34,949 nt of DNA from Acidimicrobiia bacterium. Lineage in GTDB: Bacteria; Actinomycetota; Acidimicrobiia; Acidimicrobiales; Bin134. The DNA is taken from contig VYEX01000035.1 of NCBI GenBank assembly GCA_009842675.1, positions 1 through 34,949 of the forward strand. The letters are read 5' to 3'. The notes under the pieces are model-generated. The model saw only the letters and a program-made list of their open reading frames with translations, was not told the origin of the DNA and did no database searches. Position 1 is the first letter of the stretch, and each line of letters begins with the position of its first letter. This document shows, one piece after another, positions 17,152 through 24,140 of the stretch. Both the position numbers and the translations under genes were made by a program.

Positions 17152-18405
17152 TCAGGCCGCGGGGCGCAGCTTGTAGCGCACCGGCAGCTTCTTGGCGCCA
17201 ACGATGAGGTTGGATTCAGTGCGAACGATCGGGCCGGCCGGCTCGATCTCGATCACCCGTTCGGCCAACTGCTTGATGAGGGCCTGGGTGCTGGCCCGGG
17301 CCAGGTGCGCCCCCAGGCAGTAATGCTCGGCCCAGCCGAATCCCAGATGGCGATTGGGATGACGCCCGATGTCGAAATCGTTGGGGCGGTCGAACACCGC
17401 CTCATCCCGATTGCCCGAGGCGTAGAACATCACCACGAAGTCGCCTTCTTTCACCGGCTGACCGGCCACGGTGGCATCAGCCATGGCGGTGCGCTTCATG
17501 TAGTTGACCGGGGTGGACCACCGAACCACTTCTTCCACCGCGTCTTTGATTAGTTCCGGGTTCTCCCTCAGCCGCTGAAGCTGGTCGGGATTGGCCAAGA
17601 ACGCCTCTAGTGCCCCCGACAGGCCATTGCGGGTGGTGTCGTGCCCGGCGGTGAACACGATGAGGTAGTAGCCAAAGGTCTCGATCTCGGGCAGGGCATC
17701 GCCGGTGGGCAGATGGGCATTGGCCAACATGGTGGCCAAGTCCTCTTGGGGATTGGCCTGGCGGTCTTTGATGATGCGGTCGAACATGGCGTAGAACTCC
17801 AAGCCCACTTCCAGGCTGGCCTCGTAGCGGCTGTCGGCCTTCCGCTGGTAGTCGGGATCGTCGCCCGAAAGCAGCTGCTGGGTCAGAACCAGCAGGCGCT
17901 CCTCATCTTCTTGGTCGATGCCCAGAATGGTGGACAACACCCGCAGCGGATGGCGCTGGGCGATGACATCCACGAAATCGCACTCCCCCTCGTCACCCAG
18001 GCTGTCGAGCAGGGCCTTGGCGCTGTCGTGGACGATCTGGTCGAGCTGGCCAATGCCCCGGGGGGTGAAGAATCCGCTGGCCACCTTGCGGTAGAGACGA
18101 TGCTCAGGCGGATCCATGCTGATGATGGTCCGCATTTGGCTGATGATGCTGCCGTGCTTCTCCAAATCGGCGACCTGCTGGTCACTGCGCACCGCGATGC
18201 TGTCGGCCTCGTTGCTGAACAACTCGGGCTGCATGGAGACTTCGATGATGTCGGCATGGCGGGTTACGGCCCAGAAGTTCTGGTAGCCGTCGGGCTCGCA
18301 CCAATGCACCGGAGAGTTTTGGCGCATCCAGGCCATCAATTCGTGGGGATGCCCGTTGGCGCCGTAGCGCTTGGGGGAGATGAGATCTAGGGGGTCGACG
18401 TCCAC
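17152..18405 (-). CDS. Cytochrome P450 (first)
   Basis: This 417-aa soluble bacterial P450 has the I-helix oxygen-activation motif AGHDTTR, K-helix ExxR (EVVR), and the heme loop FGWAEHYCLG with thiolate ligand Cys363. The usual heme signature has Gly at the fourth position (FGxGxHxC); here it is Ala. Overall spacing and the DPPEHRLYRK segment resemble actinobacterial CYP125/142/124-type enzymes that oxidise sterol side chains or branched lipids, but I cannot assign a family. The start is GTG at 18405, without a clear ribosome site. It begins 23 bases after the iron-binding lipoprotein stop and precedes the flavin monooxygenase. It needs a ferredoxin and reductase, which are not in this window. 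Confidence 0.92.
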   Translation of the reverse strand: MDVDPLDLISPKRYGANGHPHELMAWMRQNSPVHWCEPDGYQNFWAVTRHADIIEVSMQPELFSNEADSIAVRSDQQVADLEKHGSIISQMRTIISMDPPEHRLYRKVASGFFTPRGIGQLDQIVHDSAKALLDSLGDEGECDFVDVIAQRHPLRVLSTILGIDQEDEERLLVLTQQLLSGDDPDYQRKADSRYEASLEVGLEFYAMFDRIIKDRQANPQEDLATMLANAHLPTGDALPEIETFGYYLIVFTAGHDTTRNGLSGALEAFLANPDQLQRLRENPELIKDAVEEVVRWSTPVNYMKRTAMADATVAGQPVKEGDFVVMFYASGNRDEAVFDRPNDFDIGRHPNRHLGFGWAEHYCLGAHLARASTQALIKQLAERVIEIEPAGPIVRTESNLIVGAKKLPVRYKLRPAA

Positions 18406-18428
18406 GGATGAAACGTTAGTGCAACCCC

Positions 18429-19517
18429 TTACTGACTCAATATTCCGCTGCGTTGGATGATGTCTTCGGTGGCCTCAAAGCCGCCGCCGAGGGCGTCAAA
18501 GTCAACGGAGCCGATCGACAGGGCGGCCAGCGGGGGCAGCACCGGGTTGGGCTCAACCCCGCCAGCGAGGGGGTATTCGAAGGTGTTTCTCGTGAAGAAG
18601 CGCTGCGCTGACGGAGAGAGTAAGTAGGCGATGAAGCTCTGGGCTGCTTCCCGATCTTCCACGTTCTTGGTCATGGTGGCCGCCGTAATGATGAGCAGCG
18701 AACCAATGTCCTCATCCGACAAGTCGTAGTTGGCCGCCCGATGCTGCTCACCTGCCGCCTCAGCGTCGGCGGCCAGTCGGTAGTTGTAATAGTGGTTCAC
18801 CAGCCCTACGTCGATCTCGCCCCTAGCGGCCGCCTCCACGATGGCCACATTGTTGGGGTAATAGCGGGCGTCGTTGTCCACCATGTCGCTCAGCCACTCG
18901 GAGGCCACCTCGTTGCCGTACTGGTCGCGGAACACGGTGAACCAGTCCACGAACGATCCGTTGGTGGCCGGTATGGCCACCCGTCCCCTCCACTCCGATT
19001 CAGTGAGGTCGAACACCGAGGTCGGCAACTCGGAGGGAGGCACACTGTCGAGATTGTGGACCAGCACCCGCTTGCGTCCGGAGAAGCCGATCCATGTGCC
19101 ATTGTCCCCCCGATGGTCACCGTCGACCAGGCCGAGCACGCTGCTGTCCATTGCGGTGAGATGGCCATTCGCCTCCAGGAAGCCCACCGGCCCGGGTGAG
19201 CGGGAGATGAAGACGTCGGCTTCGGTGCGGTCGCCTTCGGTGTCGATCAAGAGGGCCAAATCGGTGGACGAACCCCAGCGAACCCGGACTGATGTGCCGC
19301 TCTCGCAGGCGAAGGCGTCGAAGACGGGTTTCATCAGGTTCTCACTTCGACCGGAGTAAACGGTTACCGAAGTGCCGTTGTCGTCGGCGCACTTGCCATC
19401 GTAGACAGTGGCGGCAACGCCCTCGAGTTTCGTGCCGCTGTCGCCACCGCAGGCCGCAGCCAAAAGGGCTACCGCAAGTAGTGCGCCAGCCAGCCCATTT
19501 CGGGAGATCTTGATCAT
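18429..19517 (-). CDS. Iron(III)-type ABC transporter substrate-binding lipoprotein
   Basis: This 362-aa periplasmic binding protein is anchored by a lipobox (LAAAC, mature Cys at about 23). It matches the FbpA/FutA ferric-ion family: VTVYSGR near the start of the mature domain, ADVFISR, and NNVAIVEAAARGEIDVGLVNHYY with the adjacent Tyr243-Tyr244 that coordinate iron in relatives. No permease or ATPase gene is adjacent, so its partners lie elsewhere or it is shared. A near-consensus promoter and a DtxR/IdeR-like box sit immediately upstream, which supports iron regulation. The ATG at 19517 has no ribosome site, and the promoter would start the transcript only about three bases before it, so translation is probably leaderless. 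The following P450 gene is close enough to be read through. Confidence 0.88.
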   Translation of the reverse strand: MIKISRNGLAGALLAVALLAAACGGDSGTKLEGVAATVYDGKCADDNGTSVTVYSGRSENLMKPVFDAFACESGTSVRVRWGSSTDLALLIDTEGDRTEADVFISRSPGPVGFLEANGHLTAMDSSVLGLVDGDHRGDNGTWIGFSGRKRVLVHNLDSVPPSELPTSVFDLTESEWRGRVAIPATNGSFVDWFTVFRDQYGNEVASEWLSDMVDNDARYYPNNVAIVEAAARGEIDVGLVNHYYNYRLAADAEAAGEQHRAANYDLSDEDIGSLLIITAATMTKNVEDREAAQSFIAYLLSPSAQRFFTRNTFEYPLAGGVEPNPVLPPLAALSIGSVDFDALGGGFEATEDIIQRSGILSQ

Positions 19518-19526
19518 AAGCGCAGC

Positions 19527-19555
19527 ACTCTAGGGTGACTACGCCTTGTTGTCAA
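19527..19555 (-). promoter_or_regulatory. Near-consensus housekeeping promoter for the iron-binding lipoprotein
   Basis: On the minus strand, TTGACA (19555-19550) is followed after exactly 17 bases by TAGAGT (19532-19527). A transcript would begin near 19520, only about three bases before the ATG at 19517. This explains the missing ribosome site and suggests a leaderless mRNA. Confidence 0.7.
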
Positions 19556-19570
19556 GTTAGCCTAACAAAT
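19552..19570 (-). promoter_or_regulatory. DtxR/IdeR-like iron box
   Basis: The core TTAGGCTAA (minus strand, 19565-19557) is identical to the centre of the IdeR/DtxR consensus TTAGGTTAGGCTAACCTAA, and by my alignment 14 of 19 positions agree. It overlaps the -35 element, where an iron-loaded repressor would block polymerase. The downstream gene encodes an iron-type binding protein, so the site and its target fit together. Confidence 0.68.
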
Positions 19571-19595
19571 GTCGTTTAGGAGGGCAACACTGCTT

Positions 19596-20816
19596 CTAGG
19601 CAGCCGGCTTGACCGCCTTCCAGCGCAGCGGCATCTCGACGTAACCGTCAACGAGGCTGGAGTGCAGACGGGGCAGGGTGCGGGGGTCGTCCACCCCCAG
19701 CTCCAGGCCCTCAAAGCGGCCGATGATGGCCTCAAACATCATCTTGGCCTCCAAGCGGGCCAGCGACGCCCCCAAGCAGAAGTGGGGCCCGCCGGCGCCG
19801 AAGGCAACGTGCTGGCTGGCGTCCCGGGTCACGTCGAGGGTGTCGGGGTTGTCAAAAGCCCTCTCGTCCCGATTGGCCGAGGGATACCAGATCACTACCG
19901 GCTCTCCGGCCTTGATCTCCTGCTCCCCTACCACGGTGTCGTAGCGAGGCCGACGCACGAACTGCATCACCGGGGTGGTGTAGCGCAACAGCTCCTCTAC
20001 AGCGTTGGGGATAAGAGACGGGTCGTCCTTGAGCATCTGGAGTTGTTCGGGATTGCGGAGCAACTCCAATGTGCCGGTGGTGATGAGGTTGCGGGTGGTC
20101 TCGGAGCCCGCATTCTGGAGGAGCATGAAGAAAACGTCGATTTGCACCTGATTCAACGACTCCCCATCGATGTCAGCCTCCAAGAGCACGCCGATGAGGT
20201 CGTCGTGGGGCTCCTTCTTGCGGATCTCGCACATCTGATCGGCATAGGCGAACATTTGCACTCCAGCCTCTATCTGTTCCTCCATGCTGTATTTCTCGTC
20301 GAACCCGAAGGTGATCTCGGTCCAGTGGAAGATCTGATGGCGGTCTTCTTCGGGTACGCCTACCAAGTCGGCGATCACCTGCAAGGGCAGCTCCACCGCG
20401 ATTTCGTTCACCATCTCGCAGCTGGTCTTGTCTGATACCTGATCGATCAGCCGATCAACCTGAGCCTGGATCTTCTCCTCCAGGTCGCGCACTCGCCGAG
20501 GCGTGAATCCTCGGTTGACCAGCTTGCGCATTTTGGTGTGGTCGGGTGGGTCGAGGCTGATGAGCATCTCCTGATTGGACCCGTCATCAACCGCGGGGCC
20601 CCGATCTCCGGGCAGGAAGGGATTGGGCTGGTTGCTGAAGCAATCCGAGTCGCGGGATACCCGCTGCACGTCGGCGTGGCGAGTGACGTTCCAGAAACCT
20701 TGCCACTGTGGGTGCTCGCACCAGAACACCGGATCGTTGTCCCGCTTGTGGCGGAAGTACTCGTGTGGGAATCCGTTCTTGAATATCGCGGGATTCCAAA
20801 GCTCCACTGCTTCCAT
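19596..20816 (-). CDS. Cytochrome P450 (second)
   Basis: This is a 406-aa soluble P450, clearly distinct from the first. It has I-helix AGSETTR, ExxR as ELLR, and heme loop FGAGGPHFCLG with Cys347; the extra residue in this loop is shared with actinobacterial CYP124/125/126/142-like enzymes. The ATG at 20816 is chosen over the GTG at 20819 because AGGAGG lies five bases before it and only two before the GTG. It follows the methyltransferase by 18 bases, so the two are probably one operon. A role in terminal or side-chain hydroxylation of lipids or sterols is inferred from its relatives. Confidence 0.92.
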   Translation of the reverse strand: MEAVELWNPAIFKNGFPHEYFRHKRDNDPVFWCEHPQWQGFWNVTRHADVQRVSRDSDCFSNQPNPFLPGDRGPAVDDGSNQEMLISLDPPDHTKMRKLVNRGFTPRRVRDLEEKIQAQVDRLIDQVSDKTSCEMVNEIAVELPLQVIADLVGVPEEDRHQIFHWTEITFGFDEKYSMEEQIEAGVQMFAYADQMCEIRKKEPHDDLIGVLLEADIDGESLNQVQIDVFFMLLQNAGSETTRNLITTGTLELLRNPEQLQMLKDDPSLIPNAVEELLRYTTPVMQFVRRPRYDTVVGEQEIKAGEPVVIWYPSANRDERAFDNPDTLDVTRDASQHVAFGAGGPHFCLGASLARLEAKMMFEAIIGRFEGLELGVDDPRTLPRLHSSLVDGYVEMPLRWKAVKPAA

Positions 20817-20834
20817 CACTGCCTCCTGAGTTCT

Positions 20835-21620
20835 CTAGTTCGAGGGCTTTCGGCCGACCACGGCGATCGAGACTGTGCTCATCATGACAAATCCTGGCTC
20901 TCGAACTTGAGCCAGAGCGGTCTCGCCGTCTTCGGGAGCCACCAGGCCGGCCTCCACCAGCCGGGGTATGGCCCGCTCCAAGGCCATGAACCACCACTCC
21001 CCTCCCGGCTCGCCGGGTCGCATGGCCCACACATCGCCGATGACGTCGACGTCGGCTGCCCCCAAGTCGCGAAAACGACCGGTCAGCCGCACGCCGTAGT
21101 CGGCATCGCGCCAATCGGTTGTCGTCCCCATCGACACGAAGCGGTGGACGGTGGCATAGGGCTCGGGCAAGCTTTGCTCGGCAAAGGAAGCGAAAGCGCC
21201 GTCCTCGGCCACCAGCCAGCCGCCGGGGACCAGGGCATCCCACAGCTTCTTGATCACCTGGTCGCGTTCGGGCAGGTGCTGGAGCACGGCCCGGGCGTGG
21301 ACGAGGTCGAACGCCGAGGTGGGCACGGGATCGCGGGTCACATCGTGTTGTTCCACCACCACGTTGGGCAGCACCGGGCGGTGGAATTGGAGGTCGACAT
21401 CGGTGGACCACACCGTGCCGTCGGGTCCCACTCGCTTGCCCAGCCAGGCCGACACCGTTCCACCGCCGGCACCCAACTCCCAGCACCGCCACCCGGGGCT
21501 CAGCCCCGTGCCGTCCAGAATGCGGCGGGTGCGGGGATCGCGGGCCTCGGCCAACATCTCGAGGCGGTTGCGCTCAATCTCCACCTCTTCATCGCGAACC
21601 CCATATCGGTCATCGGCCAT
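20835..21620 (-). CDS. SAM-dependent class I methyltransferase
   Basis: This 261-aa cytosolic methyltransferase has the SAM-binding motif ELGAGGG at residues 48-54, an acidic residue at the end of the next strand (STDVD), and the FDLVHARAVLQHLPE segment typical of small-molecule methyltransferases. Family-typical WDALVPGGWLVAED follows. The start at 21620 has GGGGAG upstream; a longer frame from 21701 would cover the divergent promoter and the acyl-CoA dehydrogenase start and is not favoured. It is the first gene of the pair with the second P450 and faces an acyl-CoA dehydrogenase across 48 bases. The acceptor molecule is unknown. Confidence 0.85.
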   Translation of the reverse strand: MADDRYGVRDEEVEIERNRLEMLAEARDPRTRRILDGTGLSPGWRCWELGAGGGTVSAWLGKRVGPDGTVWSTDVDLQFHRPVLPNVVVEQHDVTRDPVPTSAFDLVHARAVLQHLPERDQVIKKLWDALVPGGWLVAEDGAFASFAEQSLPEPYATVHRFVSMGTTTDWRDADYGVRLTGRFRDLGAADVDVIGDVWAMRPGEPGGEWWFMALERAIPRLVEAGLVAPEDGETALAQVREPGFVMMSTVSIAVVGRKPSN

Positions 21621-21668
21621 GGGTGCTCCCCCTCTGTCTCCGGTGGCGCCATACCGTATCGTCGCAGC
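21621..21668. promoter_or_regulatory. 48-bp divergent promoter region
   Basis: This short gap separates the divergent methyltransferase and acyl-CoA dehydrogenase starts and includes the GGGGAG ribosome site of the former. A small inverted repeat, ATAC-C-GTAT (21651-21659), sits in the middle and could be a shared operator or part of a -10 element. The acyl-CoA dehydrogenase may be leaderless, since no ribosome site precedes its GTG. Confidence 0.4.
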
Positions 21669-22910
21669 GTGGGCGAGCACGCAGAGGACACCCCGAGGCA
21701 AGCGGAATTCCGGGTGGAGGTGAGGGCCTGGCTGGAGGCCCGTGCTCCATTGCGGGAAGACGGCGACGGGTGGTCAACCCGTACCTCCCACTCCGACGCC
21801 GCGGCGGAGAGGGCCCACATGGACCGCTGCCGGGCGTGGCAACGAGAGCTGTACGAGAGCGGCTGGGCGGCCATCGACTGGCCCGTCGACCACGGCGGCC
21901 AAGGCGGTGAGCGGTGGCAGCGGCAGATCTTCCAGCAAGAGGCCGCCCAGTTCGACGTCACCAGCGGCTTTCTCGCCGCGGGTATCGCGCTGGCCGGGCC
22001 AGCCATCGGCCACTTCGGCACCGCTGAGCAGAAAGCCCGCCATCTGAAGCCCATGCTGCGGGGCGATGTGGTGTGGTGCCAGCTATTCAGCGAGCCCGGC
22101 GCCGGGTCGGATCTGGCCAACTTGGCGACCAGGGCCGAACGGGACGGCGACGAGTTCGTGGTGAACGGACAGAAGGTGTGGAATTCCTCAGCCCACCTGT
22201 CGGACTGGGGAATCCTGCTGGCCCGCACCGATCCCGACGCCCCCAAGCACAAGGGCATCAGCTTCTTCCTTCTGGACATGGCCACCCCCGGCGTCGACCC
22301 CCGCCCCATTCGCACCATCAACGGATCGGCCCATTTCAACGAGGTGTTTTTGAGCGATGTGCGGATCCCAGCCGACAACGTGGTCGGCGAGGTGAACAGC
22401 GGTTGGGCGGTGGCCCGGCTGGTGCTGGCCAACGAGTCCACCATGATCGGCGGCGGCATGGACCGGGCCGACAGCACGGCCAACCTGATCGCCCTGGCCC
22501 GGCGGTGGGGCACATCCCAAGACCCGATGGTCCGCCAGGAGCTGGCTCAGGCCTACACCAAGGAGAAGCTGCTGGACTGGATGGGCCGGCGATTGCAAGA
22601 TGATGTGCGCCGGGGTCGCCGGCCCACCTTCGACGGCTCGGTGCTGAAGGTGTACTGGTCGGAGAGCCGCCGGGATAGGGGCAACCTCGGTGTGGGGATG
22701 CTCGGGGGATACGGGGTGGCCGGCGATCACGCCGACACCGGGGTGTGGGCCAACGAGGCGCTGAACCGGTTTTGGGGGTCGATCGGCGGGGGCACCGACG
22801 AGGTACACCGCAACAACATGGCCGAGCGGGTGCTCGGGCTGCCCCCTGAGCCCCGGGTGGACAAGCACGTTTCGTGGCGGGAGCAGGTGGGCGGAACCGG
22901 CTCAGGATGA
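21669..22910 (+). CDS. Acyl-CoA dehydrogenase
   Basis: This 413-aa FAD enzyme oxidises an acyl-CoA to the 2,3-enoyl-CoA. The first ACAD signature is LFSEPGAGSDLAN (Ser141-Glu142 onward). The C-terminal region has GGYGVAGD and GGGTDEVHRNNMAERVLGLP, close to the family GGTSEIQRN..AERVLGLP motif that contacts FAD and substrate. The GTG at 21669 is chosen because the upstream in-frame extension lies antisense to the methyltransferase and P450 genes and has no ACAD similarity. Single-gene length suggests a homomer and not the split heteromeric steroid dehydrogenases. Divergence from the P450/methyltransferase pair suggests shared control. Confidence 0.92.
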   Translation: MGEHAEDTPRQAEFRVEVRAWLEARAPLREDGDGWSTRTSHSDAAAERAHMDRCRAWQRELYESGWAAIDWPVDHGGQGGERWQRQIFQQEAAQFDVTSGFLAAGIALAGPAIGHFGTAEQKARHLKPMLRGDVVWCQLFSEPGAGSDLANLATRAERDGDEFVVNGQKVWNSSAHLSDWGILLARTDPDAPKHKGISFFLLDMATPGVDPRPIRTINGSAHFNEVFLSDVRIPADNVVGEVNSGWAVARLVLANESTMIGGGMDRADSTANLIALARRWGTSQDPMVRQELAQAYTKEKLLDWMGRRLQDDVRRGRRPTFDGSVLKVYWSESRRDRGNLGVGMLGGYGVAGDHADTGVWANEALNRFWGSIGGGTDEVHRNNMAERVLGLPPEPRVDKHVSWREQVGGTGSG

Positions 22911-22983
22911 CCTCTTGAATTCACCTCTTGTTCATCTCGGTCGCGGTCACGCTTGCCGATTGCGGAAGTAAACTGGCCCCAAC

Positions 22984-23583
22984 ATGGCTGACCAAGCCAC
23001 TTTCGCCGACCAGGCCATGGTCTACATGGACCAGCTCTACTCGGCGGCCCGGCGGATGACCCGCAATACAGCCGACGCCGAAGACTTGGTGCAGGAAACC
23101 TATCTGCGGGCCTACCGGGGCTTCGGCAACTTCCAAGAGGGCACCAACCTGCGGGCTTGGCTGTTCCGAATCCTCACCAATGCGTTCATCAACTCCTACC
23201 GGAGCAAGCAGCGCAAGCCGCAGTCGGTAGACCTGGCCGGGGTCGAGGACCTTTACCTGCACCAGCGTCTGGGGGGCGACACCAAAGCTGCCCTGGGGGC
23301 CAGCGCCGAGGACGTGCTGATGGAAACGATCACCGAATCGGAGATCATCGACGCCCTGGAGTCGCTCCCCGAGGAGTACCGGATCTCCGTGCTCTTGGCC
23401 GATGTGGAGGGTTTCGCCTACAAGGAGATCGCCGAAATTTTGGACGTGCCCATAGGCACGGTCATGAGCAGGCTGCATCGGGGAAGAAAAACGCTGCAAA
23501 AGCGGTTGTTAGAGTTCGGAAAGACAAGGGGCTGGGTGGATCCACCCGACCCCGACCGGGCGCCGGCTCCGGCTGGCATCTGA
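22984..23583 (+). CDS. ECF sigma factor, SigR/SigH-like
   Basis: This 199-aa RNA polymerase sigma factor of the extracytoplasmic-function class has a region 2 with [14 protein letters not shown] and a Trp-Leu-Phe-Arg-Ile segment. Region 4 has [21 protein letters not shown] followed by the helix-turn-helix [23 protein letters not shown]. The linker ([14 protein letters not shown]) is like that of SigR (Streptomyces)/SigH (Mycobacterium), which respond to thiol-oxidative stress. The next gene encodes a small cysteine protein in the position of the RsrA anti-sigma factor. The ATG at 22984 opens the region-2-containing protein. I saw no convincing autoregulatory promoter of the GGAAT/GTT type. 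Confidence 0.88.
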   Translation: MADQATFADQAMVYMDQLYSAARRMTRNTADAEDLVQETYLRAYRGFGNFQEGTNLRAWLFRILTNAFINSYRSKQRKPQSVDLAGVEDLYLHQRLGGDTKAALGASAEDVLMETITESEIIDALESLPEEYRISVLLADVEGFAYKEIAEILDVPIGTVMSRLHRGRKTLQKRLLEFGKTRGWVDPPDPDRAPAPAGI

Positions 23584-23600
23584 TTATCGGAGGCACTGCG

Positions 23601-23885
23601 ATGACGAGGGATGAGCCTTGCTTGGGGGTTCCCAATCAATGCGACCTCTCGCGCCAGCTCATCGCCCAGGCCCTGGACGGCCAGCCCAGCGTGGAAGACG
23701 TCAGCCGAGCACGAATCGAACTGGCCAACTGCCTTCCCTGCGTTCAGATCCTCGATGTAGAGGTGCAGTTCAAGCTGGCCATGAGCCAGGCCTGCCGGGA
23801 ATCGGCCCCCGCCTCCCTGCAAATCCGCATCACCGAGACCCTCCAACGGGTGGTGCTCGACGACCTGGACATCCAGGATTTTTGA
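23601..23885 (+). CDS. Putative zinc-type anti-sigma factor, RsrA-like with altered ligand
   Basis: This 94-aa protein has its start at ATG 23601 behind CGGAGG, 17 bases after the sigma factor stop. In RsrA-type anti-sigma factors the zinc/redox site is H-x3-C-x2-C plus an upstream Cys. Here CxxC is present (NCLPC) with an upstream Cys at 14, and the C-terminal QACRESAPASLQIRITETL resembles RsrA-family tails, but the residue four before the CxxC is Glu instead of His. It may use another ligand, bind zinc differently, or have lost redox sensing. Location directly after the sigma gene makes the pairing likely. Confidence in the role rests mainly on context. Confidence 0.65.
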   Translation: MTRDEPCLGVPNQCDLSRQLIAQALDGQPSVEDVSRARIELANCLPCVQILDVEVQFKLAMSQACRESAPASLQIRITETLQRVVLDDLDIQDF

Positions 23886-23894
23886 GCAGTCACG

Positions 23895-23909
23895 GCCGGG
23901 TTGCCCGGC
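23895..23909. terminator. Short GC-rich hairpin after the anti-sigma gene
   Basis: A perfect 6-bp stem, GCCGGG (23895-23900) and CCCGGC (23904-23909) with loop TTG, lies ten bases beyond the anti-sigma stop. There is no T-tract, so termination would be partial or Rho-assisted; it may only slow transcription into the next gene. Confidence 0.4.
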
Positions 23910-23945
23910 ATGGAGTGTTCCCAAGCAGACCACTAGGGTGAGCAC

Positions 23946-24122
23946 ATGGATTTGATCGCCGCCGTCGTGTGGCACTGGTGGATCGCCCTGCTGCTGGTAA
24001 TCGGGACCGTTCCCTTGGTTATCGCCACCATCGTCGGCTACTTCACCAAGGTGGTCGGACCCCGCTACAACAGTCGGCACCAGCGGGAAACCAGATCTCA
24101 GAGTGCCGACGACACCGACTAG
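23946..24122 (+). CDS. Small single-pass membrane protein
   Basis: This is a 58-aa open frame from ATG 23946, behind AGGGTGAG, to TAG 24120-24122. The N-terminal 34 residues form one long hydrophobic helix rich in Trp, Ile and Val (WHWWIALLLVIG). A short basic and then acidic tail follows (GPRYNSRHQRETR, then DDTD). I recognise no family. It lies in the gap between the anti-sigma gene and the DUF2342 gene, with a usable ribosome site and a typical membrane-protein composition, so it is probably real; function is unknown. Confidence 0.6.
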   Translation: MDLIAAVVWHWWIALLLVIGTVPLVIATIVGYFTKVVGPRYNSRHQRETRSQSADDTD

Positions 24123-24140
24123 AAGCGGCGGACATCGCCG

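Noticed and set aside
17118..17201. Longer start for the flavin monooxygenase
   Set aside because: The extra 28 residues are Arg/Ser/Pro-rich, overlap the P450 end, and precede a proper ATG just before the FAD-binding fold.
20538..21668. Long in-frame extension upstream of the acyl-CoA dehydrogenase (would make a 790-aa protein)
   Set aside because: It runs antisense through the second P450 and methyltransferase genes, shows no dehydrogenase features, and the family domain begins right after the GTG at 21669.
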